This document shows, piece after piece, positions 48,054 to 59,805 of a DNA stretch of 64,000 nt; position 1 is the first letter of the stretch; every line of letters starts with the position of its first letter. The notes below the pieces were generated by a model that saw nothing but the letters and a program-made list of their open reading frames with translations, was not told where the DNA came from and searched no databases. Source of the stretch: Phlebopus portentosus (lineage: Eukaryota > Basidiomycota > Agaricomycetes > Boletales > Boletinellaceae). Where the stretch lies: the NCBI GenBank assembly GCA_037892935.1, contig JAYXKI010000001.1, forward strand, positions 248,001-312,000. The letters are read 5' to 3'. Both the position numbers and the translations under genes were made by a program.

Positions 48054-50594
48054 ATGGCCTCAGCTAAAACTGTCACGGAAGTTGGTTTCCAGCCTCCGCC
48101 GCCTACAACATCGAAGCAACTGATAGTATCTTTCCCGGCGGAGCATACCGTTCAGCTCACGCTCAACCGTCCAGAGGCCATGAACGCAATGTCTCCAACC
48201 CTGCAGGATGACCTGGAACGTACGCTTGCTTGGTTTGACGCGGAGCCTAGTTTATGGTATGTCACTGCTTCGAGCTCGCTAAATTCAGACGCAAGGAAGA
48301 ATCTGTTGTTGTTTGAGGATTATAATACGGCTTTCTGAGATACCTGCGGTCAACCTAGGCCGCGATGATATCTCAGAGCTGCTTCTGAAGAATTCTTCCG
48401 TTTCACTCTCAGAAGCATCAGAGTGAAAGAATTTGTGATGGCCGTCGTGTTTCATCGTCATCCCATTATTGACCTACTGCGGGAGTTACTATCTCTATCT
48501 TTTTGGTCTCACTCAATTCCGTTTGAGCAGGAGCTGAGTATACGTCTCTTCTTTTAGGGTTGGGATTCTTACGGGTTCCGGTCGTATCTTCTGTGCTGGT
48601 GCGGACCTCAAAGCGTAAGCACGATTTTCTTTTTGCAGTCACCTTATAGAATTAGCTCTCGCTGCCGTAACTTCACTTTCTTGGGTTGTTGTGATAGACG
48701 AGATCCCCTCTCTGCACTGCCCAAAGAAGTGGAAGCTCGGAGCTTCACGAGTGATTTGGGGGAGGAGGGCGGGTGGCGTGGCGTTTGCGTTATATTTGTG
48801 TATAACGTGTTGCTGACTCGGGGACTCTTATCGCTGCTCTGTGGACTTCTCCGCCGAACAACACTTCGCTGCGCGACTGCACCTAAATCCGATCTGGCTT
48901 TGACCGTCACACGCACCATGCGTGGTTTCTGTCCCCTCCTTTTTACGATGCTTCCCGCAATGGTCCTTACTGACTTGGATCTGCTATAATCGCAACTTGG
49001 ACCGTCCCGTAATCCTGGTTCGCGTCACTGCTAATTTATCGCACCGCTCCGCCGGCGATGATACGAATTCACATCCCTCGCGGGCTTTTTTCGTGATGAA
49101 TTATACGGTCCAACGTCTCTATCACGATCAAAATCATCCATCGTGCTTCTTGAAATCTTTCGCAAACCTATCTCACATGGTTGAAACTCGCTATTCTAAC
49201 TCGATTGACGAACAATGATGCTCAAAGCTGGGATAAAGAAGCATCGAGCGTCCACGTTTCGTCTGGCAGGCACAACCCGGAAGGAATTGTGGGTACGATC
49301 CATGGTTTTGGTTCTATTTCGAGACGAACAGTATCGTGCAAGCCTCTGATCGCCGCGGTGATCGGTGGCGCGTACGGTGGTGGGGTAGAGATTCTACTCA
49401 ACTGTGATCTTGTGATTGCAGCGGACGATGCAACGTTTGGGCTGCCGGAAGTTAAGGTCGGCGCTACCGCCGCTCTAGGAGGTATGTCGCCCCCCTCGCC
49501 CTCTTTGCCCGTTTGGGCGCCGCCTTGCTTGCTTCGAGTTCTATTATCCCACTTCTTAGTTACCGCTTGACTGTTCCTGCAACGGCCATGGTCCCAGCTC
49601 CGCGGTATAGGTCCCTAGACCATCTACAATTCTTCTATCGAAGCGTTTTCATTTTCATTCTCTTCTTTCTTTCTCCGATAACATGAATGCTGCGGACATT
49701 GATAATGCTTGCCTCTATAATCCTCCAGGTATTCCACGACTCGTTGCGACTGCCGGACTCCAGGTGAGTATTCTTGAATTGCTTCTATTCTGACTCTGAC
49801 ATTGGCCGGGCTGTATTCCTATTCCGTCGAGCTGTTTGTCTTTATTTGATCTGTGACGATCAATGGCTGATGTCATTTCAATCCGGGTGGGATTTCCGGC
49901 CAGCGTGCATCCGAGATGCTGTTATTGGGCCGAACTATCTCGGCTCACGAAGCTTGTAGCCGGTTTGGCTTGTGAGTGACCTTCCATTTTTCGTCTGCGC
50001 ATCTCTTCATCGCAACGTTCTTATCTGAGATGATCTCCGAGCTAATATTTCACTATGATACTTATCTTCTGCATCCAATCGACCGTTGACCGTGACCATA
50101 CCGAAACATAAATTTGGACGCCCGACATATTTAACCTTAAAGCGTGAACAAGATCGTACCGAAGACTCAGGTGCTGATAGAGGCACTCAGCTGGGCGAAA
50201 ACGATGGTCAACGACTGCTCTCCTGATGCGGTCCAGAGTACGAAACGGGGGATAATACTCGCTTGGCAGCATGGCGACGTTGACGAAGCAATGGTCAAAC
50301 ATGCATATTCTGCTGAAAGCGTGCGACATTATGCTGGTGAAAACATAAAGGTATGTAAGCCCGTCCGACGTCGGCGTGCCACAGGCAGATGTCTGCCGGC
50401 GCCGTCAACATGTTCTCGAGGTCAAATTTTGCGAAGAAACGCGTTGCTAATTTTCCTTCAAAAATGTAGGAAGGGCTTAGGGCTTTCGGAGAGGTGCGTC
50501 CGCAAAACGTAAAATACGGATTTACTTCATTCTTATTTGCCATCGCCATCCCAAGAAACGCAAGCCGAAGTGGACAAACCCCGCCAAGCTGTAA
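48054..50594 (+). CDS. Enoyl-CoA hydratase/isomerase family protein with peroxisomal PTS1
   Basis: This is a crotonase-fold enzyme, probably acting in peroxisomal fatty-acid or branched-chain degradation. Eight exons read as 48054-48256, 48558-48614, 49228-49481, 49729-49763, 49904-49971, 50143-50350, 50470-50493 and 50556-50594, totalling 295 residues. Blocks are VQLTLNRPEAMNAMSPTLQ, VGILTGSGRIFCAGADLKA, KPLIAAVIGGAYGGGVEILL, DATFGLPEVKVGATAALGG, IPRLVATAGLQ and ISAHEACSRFGFVN. The oxyanion-hole segments (CAGADLK and GGAYGGG) are intact. The protein ends KWTNPAKL, and AKL is a type 1 peroxisomal targeting signal. The first three introns (301, 613 and 247 bp) are far longer than others in the window. 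I see no frame break. Confidence 0.9.
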
Positions 50595-50599
50595 TCATT

Positions 50600-53500
50600 T
50601 CGGGTCATTAGTCAATGGATCATTGATGCGATGCGATATGATAATGATATGATATATGAACTTTTTCTCTATTCGCATATCTTTGTCTTCCTTATATATT
50701 TTATTTACTTGCTGTGCATCAAAGAACATGTGTCCAATATCATGATTGCGTTGCTCACACATGTCATACATGCGTCCATAGTGCTGCACTAGTGCTACAT
50801 TCCGGCGCATCCAGTGCATCACTTGATAAAAATGACGAAGACAATACAAATTCCTTGGGCTGGCCGATAGAGCGGCTTGCATGCCGGAAAGGGAACAGGA
50901 ACAAATAAAACCGAGGCATTTAATCTTTGATCCCTAGCTCGTAATGGAAATGCTTGATGCGTGGGTAGGCGTCAGTACGGATACTGGCAATCGCCGTACC
51001 AGTCCAGAACCGTCTTATCTAAGGATAGCATTTTACCTAGGCTTTGTTTGTACAAATGGATGACGTTTGTTTACGTAGATTGTCGGACATACGAAGGTTC
51101 ACAGCATTACAGTAGTATGATTCTCTGCAAATGACAAAAGCATACCTCGACATTATTAATTAGCAGCCGAAATGAAATACGAATCAATATCGACAAGTGC
51201 AGACAAAAGGGACCGGACCAATGGACGTAGTAAGGACACCGATTTAGTAAAATCTTGTAAATTTGCATGAATAGATATTAACAGTGCACGGAACGTATGG
51301 GAAAATCGTAAAATGTGGTTTAGCGCCCTCTTTGCTTATGATACCACAGATTTCGAGTAAGATTCAGAACAACGAATGGCGTGCCGGCTTGTGAATCTCG
51401 ATCTTTTTAGAATTTGTAGACGTGATTCTATAGGTCACTACTGCATCCAGGTATAGAAAAGGCAACAATACAAATACATGGGCGCAATGAGCGGGAAGTT
51501 TTTGTGCGACACAAGAGTGACTTCACCGGAACCCTCGCTTGAGTCAAAATCCTTTGATCGGTCAAAATGCCAGCAGATTTAGCTCGTCGATCCCCGAATC
51601 TTCACATCGCTGTTCACAGCGGACAGCAACAGCCCGAATCTAGGCGAGAAGAATCTGCATCTGCAGAATCTTCAGGAGCTTTATGTAAGAAGGTGAAGAT
51701 GAAGATGACGAATTGACGACTTCGTGACTTCGACGATTTGATGTACCCCTCGAGAGATCATCCCTCTCCTTCCTTCGTGTCTCCTCGATGAAAATTGAAA
51801 GCCGATGGTAGGGGCAAATACAGATTTTGCGAAGATCTGTCGGCATGATAGCCATGCGTTCTCCCCCAGTATTTTTTGTTCGATCTTCCTTGTTACGATA
51901 GAGGAAAAATTCAAACGGTACTCAGGACTTTCGAGAGAGCTAAAGTCAGAAAATCCGGTCGGCGTCCAGAGTGCCCAGAACACGATATCTAACAAAGCTG
52001 AAAAGTAACCGTTCGACAACTGGAAAGCACCGGATTTGTGTACGTCTTCTTCTCGGGCTCGCCAATCTCATGGAGATCTGCTTCCGTTTCGCGCAGCAGG
52101 TACAAGCGAGAAGAATCCCCCAGACGTCAACAGAGAGCCGGGTATTCTCATGCCGACTTCTTGGGACGCAAACAGATGGTTTTCCGAAGGCACGCTGTGC
52201 GAAGATCGTTGCCACTGCCGACATGAGCGAGGCTTCTATATCATGAGTCATCAGGGATCACGAACGGTGGACCTGAATGCAAGCACTAGAAGAGATTCAA
52301 AGGCGTTTGGGCATATGAACGTCTCGACAAAAAGGCGACTCGCGCATCCTTTTCGCAAATAGCTGACACCCTAATAATTGGGGTTTGTGAAATGGATGTA
52401 AGAGCTAGATTCGTAAGCACCGGATCTCTCAGTCATTGGCGAACCGAACTGTTTGATTAGTCTGGAAATCTCTAGATGGTCTGTTGATGTGGGCGAGACA
52501 AGACAAATGCCAATGAGTCTAGAAAATGTTGTGAGAAAAGCCGGTCAAACCTTGCTTAACTCCCTTCTGCATCAATTGACCAGATCAGCGGGATACTGAT
52601 ATATGATCCTTTTACTGCGCATAATTGGAATCGACCCGTTTACTCTGGTCTGTTGACCGTGCTGTGAATTGTTCGACTTCGGACTAGTGATACTTGAAAA
52701 GGTCAGCGAAAGGCCTACATTTCCATTAAAGCCGAGCCGAGCGATCAGGGCTTGACAGGCATCCAACAGGAAGCCTAAGAAGATCTGATCAACGATGATT
52801 CCGTATGATCAAGATCTTTTTTCAGAAACAGACATAGTTTGAGATTTTTGGATGGGAGACAGTTTGTGGGACGCCGCCACCGTGACGCTTGTCACATTTC
52901 AGCACGTGCTGTACTGAATTACAGACGTTTCTCTCGGTCGGCAACTTACCTTACGCTTTACGTCTGTCCATTGCTGTTAGAGCGCCACGGCGGTCTTGTC
53001 AGGACTAATGTACTCAGGTGAAGCTCGCTAATCTTCATCTAACGTAGTGTGATGATCGACTGCCTTTGTTGTAGTCCAACGTGGCTGTTGCCGACGGGAA
53101 CCTGTAGGTCCTCAGGTCCTGTTCGGTTATTGACTCATAGACTTCGACAGCATACTTCCTGAGGTACAAACTCTATAGCTTTTCGTTCCTGCTTCAGAGT
53201 TTGGATAGTCCAATCGACCCGCTGTTGTTGGTGTCAGAAAGGATGATTGCCAGGCAGACCTAGGTCGTGCTGGCATCAAAACTCGCTGGCATGGGAATCT
53301 TGGCAGACTTGCGCCAGCGGCTTGATCTCAGAGACTTTTTTCGTGGACCGGCGTTGAAGACCATACATCCGCGGACTATTGTGCCGTCACACGATCCAAG
53401 TGTCGGACCGAACTCTTGTGTTTATTGAGACCATCGGTTCGTCTTTTTGGATTCCAAAGACTATAGACTGTTACATATAACAAATTTACAAATCAACTAT

Positions 53501-55050
53501 CCCACTGCCAATCCGCGCCAAAGACATACATGCAAGGATGACAGATACTATGACGATTTGTTCTTCAAGCCCTATTTTTTCCAAACTTAGGTTAGGAACT
53601 ACTTTCTCTATCTGGCATTATTTTCAACACCTCTAAGCATTCACGACGCCGAAGTGTTTCATCAGTGACCTGTGCCTCTCTTATCTTTAGCTCGATGTCC
53701 CCATCCTGGCGTTCTCGATGGCGGAACAACAGGGGTACTATTCCGAATAGTCCATCCGAACAGTGCTCTATGCTTCATCTTCGTTGGCCTTCTATCTCTA
53801 GAGTCGTGCCGCTCGTGAAGGTCAGAAGATCAGAGACAGCTCTGCGCCTCGTGCTATTCTGGACAAGAGAACACCAGCGCATTATGCGTAGATTTCCCGC
53901 CACGTTCGGGCTATTGGCAGACTGAACTGCTTGATATGATGCTCCTCGGAGACGAAGAACAGTTATTCGCAGTTAAGAGAAGACGAGGAGTGTTGTCTTC
54001 GCGACTTCTTGCTTACCAGTTCCCGCCTCGGATGGGATGCAAAACATCCGATGCATGACACTGGATTTATGGTAAAGAATTTGCGACAAAGCTGGAAGAT
54101 CGACTACTTTTCTGAAAGTCAGCGGCCTGCAGTTCTCACAGAAGCTGCGCATTTTGAATACAGGCTGGATTTGGAGAACGGCCCGATCAAATCTAGAAGC
54201 TATCTGACCATCTGGTATGGGAGGCTATGTCCGCCAGGTTATTGGGCCACATGTGCCTTAACCCTCAATGTATACTTCGGTGGGGCAGCCACGAATTCGC
54301 CGCACCGGCGATTGATCCTGGAAAGTGGCCTGCAATTAATTCAACTTACCCTGCACTCAGCTTACCCTGCACTCAGATACGTGAGTCGTATTTCCTTTAT
54401 GCACGGTCTATTGCATTTTCTTGTATACTAAATTGGGCGGATATGCTCCTTCAATGGGTCCTTTTGATAAGCTGACGTAGCTATGCAAGTTGAGGCTTAC
54501 GATTAGATTAAGATGTGACTTCTACCATGTGGATCGTCTCATGCATTGGAAACAAAACTTGGCATTATTCTGCCACTGACGTTTAGATATTGATCACGTA
54601 TTACCGGATTTGAGAAGCGTTTCTGACTCGGAGTAACATCTATTCCGTTCTATAGAATAATTCTTTCATACTAATCTTTCGTTCATATCGCATGATCGAA
54701 GATCAACTCAGGTTCCTTATACAGAGAGCACGGGATCAATTTTCAGAAATAATTTAAATCTCGGTAAGGGACGTCGCTTCCCTCTTGGATACTTAGATCG
54801 AATCGAAGACTGTATGTCCGACTTCACGTATCGTATCGCCAGAAATAACAAAAGAACAAAAGAAGGCGAACTTCCCGCACATCGTAATGATTTACTACCA
54901 GACGATGATATTATGATGACAAGAATGATTGATTATATTGAATGATTTTGTTGATTACTATACACAACCGTGGATACTACATTCGTCGCATGCATTGTTG
55001 GTTAACTGAATGAACGTGCGGGATAAACGTATCGGAATAAGGCATTTTTC
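50600..55050. other. 4.4-kb gene-poor stretch
   Basis: No supported gene. Frames of 100-140 codons (51.68-52.02 kb minus, 54.01-54.43 kb plus) have no motifs. The stretch contains a perfect 16-bp tandem duplication at 54345-54376. Confidence 0.4.
54345..54376. repeat. 16-bp perfect tandem duplication
   Basis: CTTACCCTGCACTCAG is repeated head to tail with no mismatch, in sequence without a recognised gene. Confidence 0.7.
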
Positions 55051-55053
55051 CTT

Positions 55054-55587
55054 TTACGCGATGGCAATCCGTTGGGCCTGCTGCTCGGCGCTCGTCTTCG
55101 GATATGTCACGGTCAAGAGACCATTCTCGAGTTTGGCCTGGATTTCTTCGGGCTAAATGAGACACCAGTTAGTAAACAAGTTTCTCTGCAAAGGAAACAT
55201 TACCAAAATCTACATACCTTAGCTCCCTGAGGGAGAGGAACTGCACGCGAGAAGCGCCCGTAGTTGCGCTCGCGATGCACGAACCCCCTTTCCTCGACGT
55301 CCTTAGAGATGGTCTGCTCGCCACTGATGACAAGACGACCGTTCTGAACTTCGATCTTGATGTCATCCCTCGTAAGACCCGGAAGCTCGAACGTCGCGGT
55401 TACGCGGTTCCTGTTCAGGCGATTCGTGGATGTCTACTCTGGGTGTGAATCCGCGAGCAAGAGTGCGCTCACCGGTATCTCGGCGGGCGACTTGCTGGTT
55501 CGTAGTAGTCGGCACGTTGAGGGCGTCATCAAAAAGTCTCCAGACGTCATTGAAGGAGAAAAAAGGATCGTAGAGAGAAAGCGACAT
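55054..55587 (-). CDS. HSP20: Small heat-shock protein, Hsp20/alpha-crystallin family; one frame break
   Basis: This is an ATP-independent chaperone that holds unfolding proteins. The start at 55587 gives MSLSLYDPFFSFNDVWRLFD, followed by FTPRVDIHESPEQ. The alpha-crystallin domain reads VTATFELPGLTRDD, IKIEVQNGRLVISGE, DVEERGFVHRERNYGRFSRA, VPLPQGAK and, after one intron near 55160-55215, PEEIQAKLENGLLTVTYPK. It ends QRIAIA (an I-x-I motif) at 55054. N-terminal part and domain are in different frames: between ESPEQ and NRVTATF there is one base too many (or two too few) near 55409-55413. A 62-bp GTGAGC intron was considered but would delete conserved sequence and create a stop. The HSE and TATA box upstream look functional. 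Confidence 0.85.
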
Positions 55588-55698
55588 TTTGAGTGCCGGC
55601 TGATAGTGTTGGACGCGAGCGAGTATGCAGAAGTAGCACGCTATCGATTATCTGACTGTTCTGAAGCTGTTGCAGACCAGACCGATTCAGAGAGGGCT

Positions 55699-55708
55699 CT
55701 TTTATATG
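55699..55708 (-). promoter_or_regulatory. HSP20: TATA box of the Hsp20 gene
   Basis: On the minus strand the sequence GCATATAAAAGAGCCC lies about 115 bp upstream of the start codon, between the start and the heat-shock element. Confidence 0.6.
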
Positions 55709-55717
55709 CAAGCAGTC

Positions 55718-55730
55718 GAAATTTCCAGAA
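55718..55730 (-). promoter_or_regulatory. HSP20: Heat-shock element (perfect three-unit HSE)
   Basis: GAAATTTCCAGAA matches nGAAnnTTCnnGAAn exactly and lies just upstream of the TATA box of the Hsp20 gene. This is the binding site expected for trimeric Hsf1. More GAA units follow at 55739 and beyond. Confidence 0.75.
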
Positions 55731-55849
55731 CAAGTCTCGAAGAACATTGAGAATGGTGACATGTTACGCAAGGCGCACGGATTCTTGTTTGCAGTTTAGA
55801 CCAGAGCATGATACGAGAACCTGCAAGGAGTGCCATTCAGAGTAACCCG

Positions 55850-57555
55850 GTCTTTCTCGATAATTCTACAGTCTTCAATCACGGTCATTTTCGGGCAGAA
55901 CACGACGTCAGGAGTTGTTCATGAGACCAGCTTTCGTTCCTCACATAACCTTGTGTAGAATGTTCTCGGTAGCGTATATCCAGTCAGAAGAACGTGGTAG
56001 ACGACGCAGGGAGAACCTGAGCGGTCACCCGGAGTGAGTCGGGATTGGCCGGGGAACGTAGATATTCGACCGGCCCTTAATCTACACACAATGACGATGA
56101 GATTTTCACGACCACGATCAATACGGCTTTCTTCATCCCACCGATGGCAATTTTTATCGACAGTCAAGCAAACTTGTCGCTCGTTTCTTCCTTCAAGGCT
56201 AGCACGGCGTTCAACGGAGACATCACGCGATGACTATTAGTGTTACGTTCCTTTGCACCCGATAACTTACGACTAGAGTGCGGGAAGGAAGGCGATATCT
56301 GTCGAGGCTCAAAAGAGACTCTTGCGTACAGGTACAAATGATTGCATTTGCAAATAATCATTTACATGCTTTCACTTCTGTGGCTAGCCTACTTCTACAT
56401 ATTCCAGGTAGTATCTTTTCCGCTTTCCCGTTTTGGCGATTTGGTGGTTTATCCAAAGTTGGCAGTCCCTCCGTGATTGTGTGACTCCCCGTGCGGATGT
56501 TTTGCTGAAGTACTTGTGTTCTATTCGGTTGGACGTAAGGATGAGGTAGGCAAAGTATTTGGTGTCACACGGTGTTCAATCGCCGGAGAAAGAATTACGA
56601 TTGTACCCTTTTCTTTTTGGACCTTACAGTGATCGGGGATTTCGGCATGACACAAGAGAGCAGAAGCGGCGGCATATTTACTATCTTGTTCTCATCGCCA
56701 TCCAAGTTCCAGGATTTCAACAACATCAAAGCTGGCCAAGCCTGCAGGAGCATTCTCCGGGTCCGGAAAAGCAGTAATATCACGTCAAGCAGATCCGACC
56801 GTCTTCGCTACAATAGGACCATCGTATCGAAGAATCGAAGAAGGCTTTCGACATTATGCCAAGGAATGACTTTCGTACAATGGATCATGATTGGTGAAGC
56901 ATCAGCTCTGAAATTTTATTGCACAATGTCTGCACGCTTCGTCGACCGGAGGCACAGACATGAAGGGCATACCCCATAAGCCCAGGGCTCTTCTCTGTCT
57001 CAGGTGGCGTATGAAGCTTCCCCAATCCTCGTGTATCTGGAATTCTCTTGATTCTTTACAAGCTTGGTGTGATTGTAGCACTTCTTTGGTTTACCTGCTA
57101 CCTCTGTACCTGTGCACCACTATCGGTTGTCTCTGTGTCTTCCGACGGTTCTCACATCATTGTTCGCAACGACAGTACCGAACGGAGTTGGAAAAGCACT
57201 TGAAGCTGGGAGTCCTTGTTCGTTCTCGTGCTTCTCCGCCGAGGATTGATGCGTATTTCGCACACAGAGAAGAGGGTTTTCTATCCTTGTTCCTAGCCTA
57301 GGTCGTTTACAGAGTGCCTTCTAAGCAGGGTTTCTGTCCTCCTGGACAAGGTCAGAACTCGTTCGGAAGCAGACACTGCGTGTAATTAGCGAGTATTCAT
57401 GATGCTCGCCGGGTCTTATTCAATCATCTTGGATAACTTTGACTAACTCCGCCTTTACTTTTTCTCATAATACATCTGCAGCGACGAACTCTCCTGTGCA
57501 TCCTTGCGACTTCGGGAACACGACGATTCTTCCTCGGGGACTCTCTGGCTTCGAT
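55850..57555. other. Spacer with no recognisable gene
   Basis: Frames of 60-135 codons overlap on both strands without motifs or a consistent exon chain. Confidence 0.4.
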
Positions 57556-57561
57556 CGATGA

Positions 57562-59429
57562 TCAGTACATGGCCTTGAAAGTAGGGTCCAAAGGTGGACG
57601 GGCCATTGTAGACTCAGGCGCAGGTTTGTTCCCGAGGATCTTCTCAATCTTGTCCAAGATTTCCGGCGTAAGCTTCGAGATGACTTCGAGTGCCTTGAGG
57701 TTATCTATAACCTGCTCCGGACGCGAGGCACCGAGGATAACGGTACTTGTACTAGGTTGCTTCGCGACCCATGCGAGCGCTAGATGGTTCAGATTGCAGC
57801 CGAGCTCTATGAATACAAATATTTTAGAATTGGTGCGTACACGAAGTTAGTAGAAGAACGCAGAACTGAAGACGAAACTGAGAGCTGGACGCACCTTTCT
57901 GAGCGAGTTCTATCAGCTGGTCGATTATAGCGAACTTGCGCTTCCCTTCCTCCTGCGTGAATGCTCCAATCATGTCCTTGAAGAAGTCCTTGTGGTTATC
58001 GAAGCGTGAGCCTTGCGGGATATTCCCGCCGTTGTACTTGAAAACAATACGTGCGGGTACGGGGTCAATATATATATCAAGGAAGCGAGACGAGGGAATG
58101 AAGTAGACTGACCTTCCCCGTGAGCAGCCCACTTGCAAGAGCTGAGAAAACCGTCGTCCCGATACCGTATTTGGCATAGATCGGGCTGTACATAGCCAAA
58201 GCATGAGGCGTTACCATATACAAATGATTGGAGCGGGGTTCCTTACGCATATTCTCCCTCGGGACGTTGACGGTGGAACATGCTGCACCGAAATTGGTTA
58301 GCCGTTAGATTCCTTATTGCGATGAAGAAGAAAGTCAAAGGACTCACTGGTGCTGACATTGTTCCGCAATCGGAGGAATGAGGTTCAGCTTGTCAGCAAT
58401 GTCTGAGGGAAAAAGGCCGACGTTTAGTCTTATTAGTTACCCTCAGAAACAACATACGGTATGCTTCTTCGATCTCCCGTGCAGTCCACTCCGAAGTTGC
58501 CCAATAGAACGCCTTGGAGTAAAGAAGACATCAACATGATAGATCTCTATTTGCATATTCAAACTACGGACCCATCCTTTTTCAATAACGAAGTTGAACG
58601 CGCGAACGATTTCTTCCATTCCAACTGCAAGGAGAAATCGAGGTTGAGATGAGAACCGGTTAGTCAAAAATAACTCAAAGGGTAATTATTTTAACGGCGG
58701 AATGGCATGGGACCTGATCTTCTTCGGGAGGGATGAGTAGATGCACATATGCGTACCTGTTCTATCCGGACGATGAGCAAAAATAATATCTACGTAATCC
58801 ATCTGGAGACGTTTAAGAGATGCTTGTGTTCCTTCAATAATGCTAGTCAAGTACTGGTTGGGTCAGCTTCAAAGGACAAAAGTTCAGGTATCTTACTGTT
58901 TGCGTGAAAGACCTGTGGCATTCGGGTTCTTTCCTTGACCCCAGAAGAACAACTTTGTCGAGATGATGAGTTCTGTGCGCTTGAGGCCTAGCTCCCTAAT
59001 TGCACGTCCCCTGTATCACAGATCAGAGTCGCAAGCAATTAGTCAGACATATAGTTAGGAATTTGGATAGTCATCGATGACGACACGAAAGACTACACAC
59101 ATTTCTTCTTCCGACCTGCCGGACTCGTAGCCCTCAGCACTATCGAACATATTGATACCATTCTCAAAAGCCGTCTTGATGATTTCCTTTGAATTCGAAA
59201 ATCATTATGTCTGGCTGAATCGGATAAGCTGGTGAAATTACTCACTTTGACCGGATCACCCTTCACTGTTCCTCCCAACGTAAGCCCTGCAAATAAGAAA
59301 TGTTAGCAGTTGAATCCCTGAAGCTGATAACGAGCGATATTGCTAACATCCGCCGAGGGAGAAAACAGGGACGCGAAGACCAGTGGGCCCAAGACGACGG
59401 AAAGGCATTCCTTTAGGATCATAATCCAT
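57562..59429 (-). CDS. Aldo-keto reductase, Kv-beta type (copy 2, apparently intact)
   Basis: This is a paralogue of the AKR at 3840-5792, with the same exon plan. The start is ATG at 59429, in front of the conserved [19 protein letters not shown]. The tetrad appears as [17 protein letters not shown] and IFAHR. Later blocks are [74 protein letters not shown] and [15 protein letters not shown]. The stop is at 57562, after [11 protein letters not shown]. Introns of about 50-80 bp keep GT-AG borders where checked. It is followed head to tail by AKR copy 3. Substrate unknown. Confidence 0.85.
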
Positions 59430-59805
59430 TTTTGAGGGTGTTATTTGATATGGAATTTACTAGATTGAACAAGGAAGTGCAAGTTGGTGGCAACAAGAGA
59501 GATAGTCGAGCTTCAACGCGACCGTCGACACGCAGGTCTTTTTAACTTGCAATGAGCATATGACGCGTGAATACCACTAATTCGGCATGAAATGCTTGGT
59601 AAGAAAGGTTCTTATTGGAGGAAATGTAACGACGGAAATAGACTCTGGGAGTCAGTGCAGAGGCCCGGCCCGGAGAGTCTCCCTTTAAGACATAGACGTT
59701 GCAAAAAATCATGTATATGTTACGAAGGAAGGATTGCGCATTCTCTAGATGTCTTGGATAGTCTTTGCAGCCATATTAACGACGGACTTCAGTAGCACAG
59801 GCAAC

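Noticed and set aside
54009..54431. 140-codon plus-strand open frame
   Set aside because: No ATG at its start, no recognisable domain, and a tandem repeat inside it; composition looks random.
55414..55475. A 62-bp GTGAGC...ACAG intron in the Hsp20 gene
   Set aside because: It would delete TPRVDIHES, which fits the family, and the joined frame would meet a stop at once.
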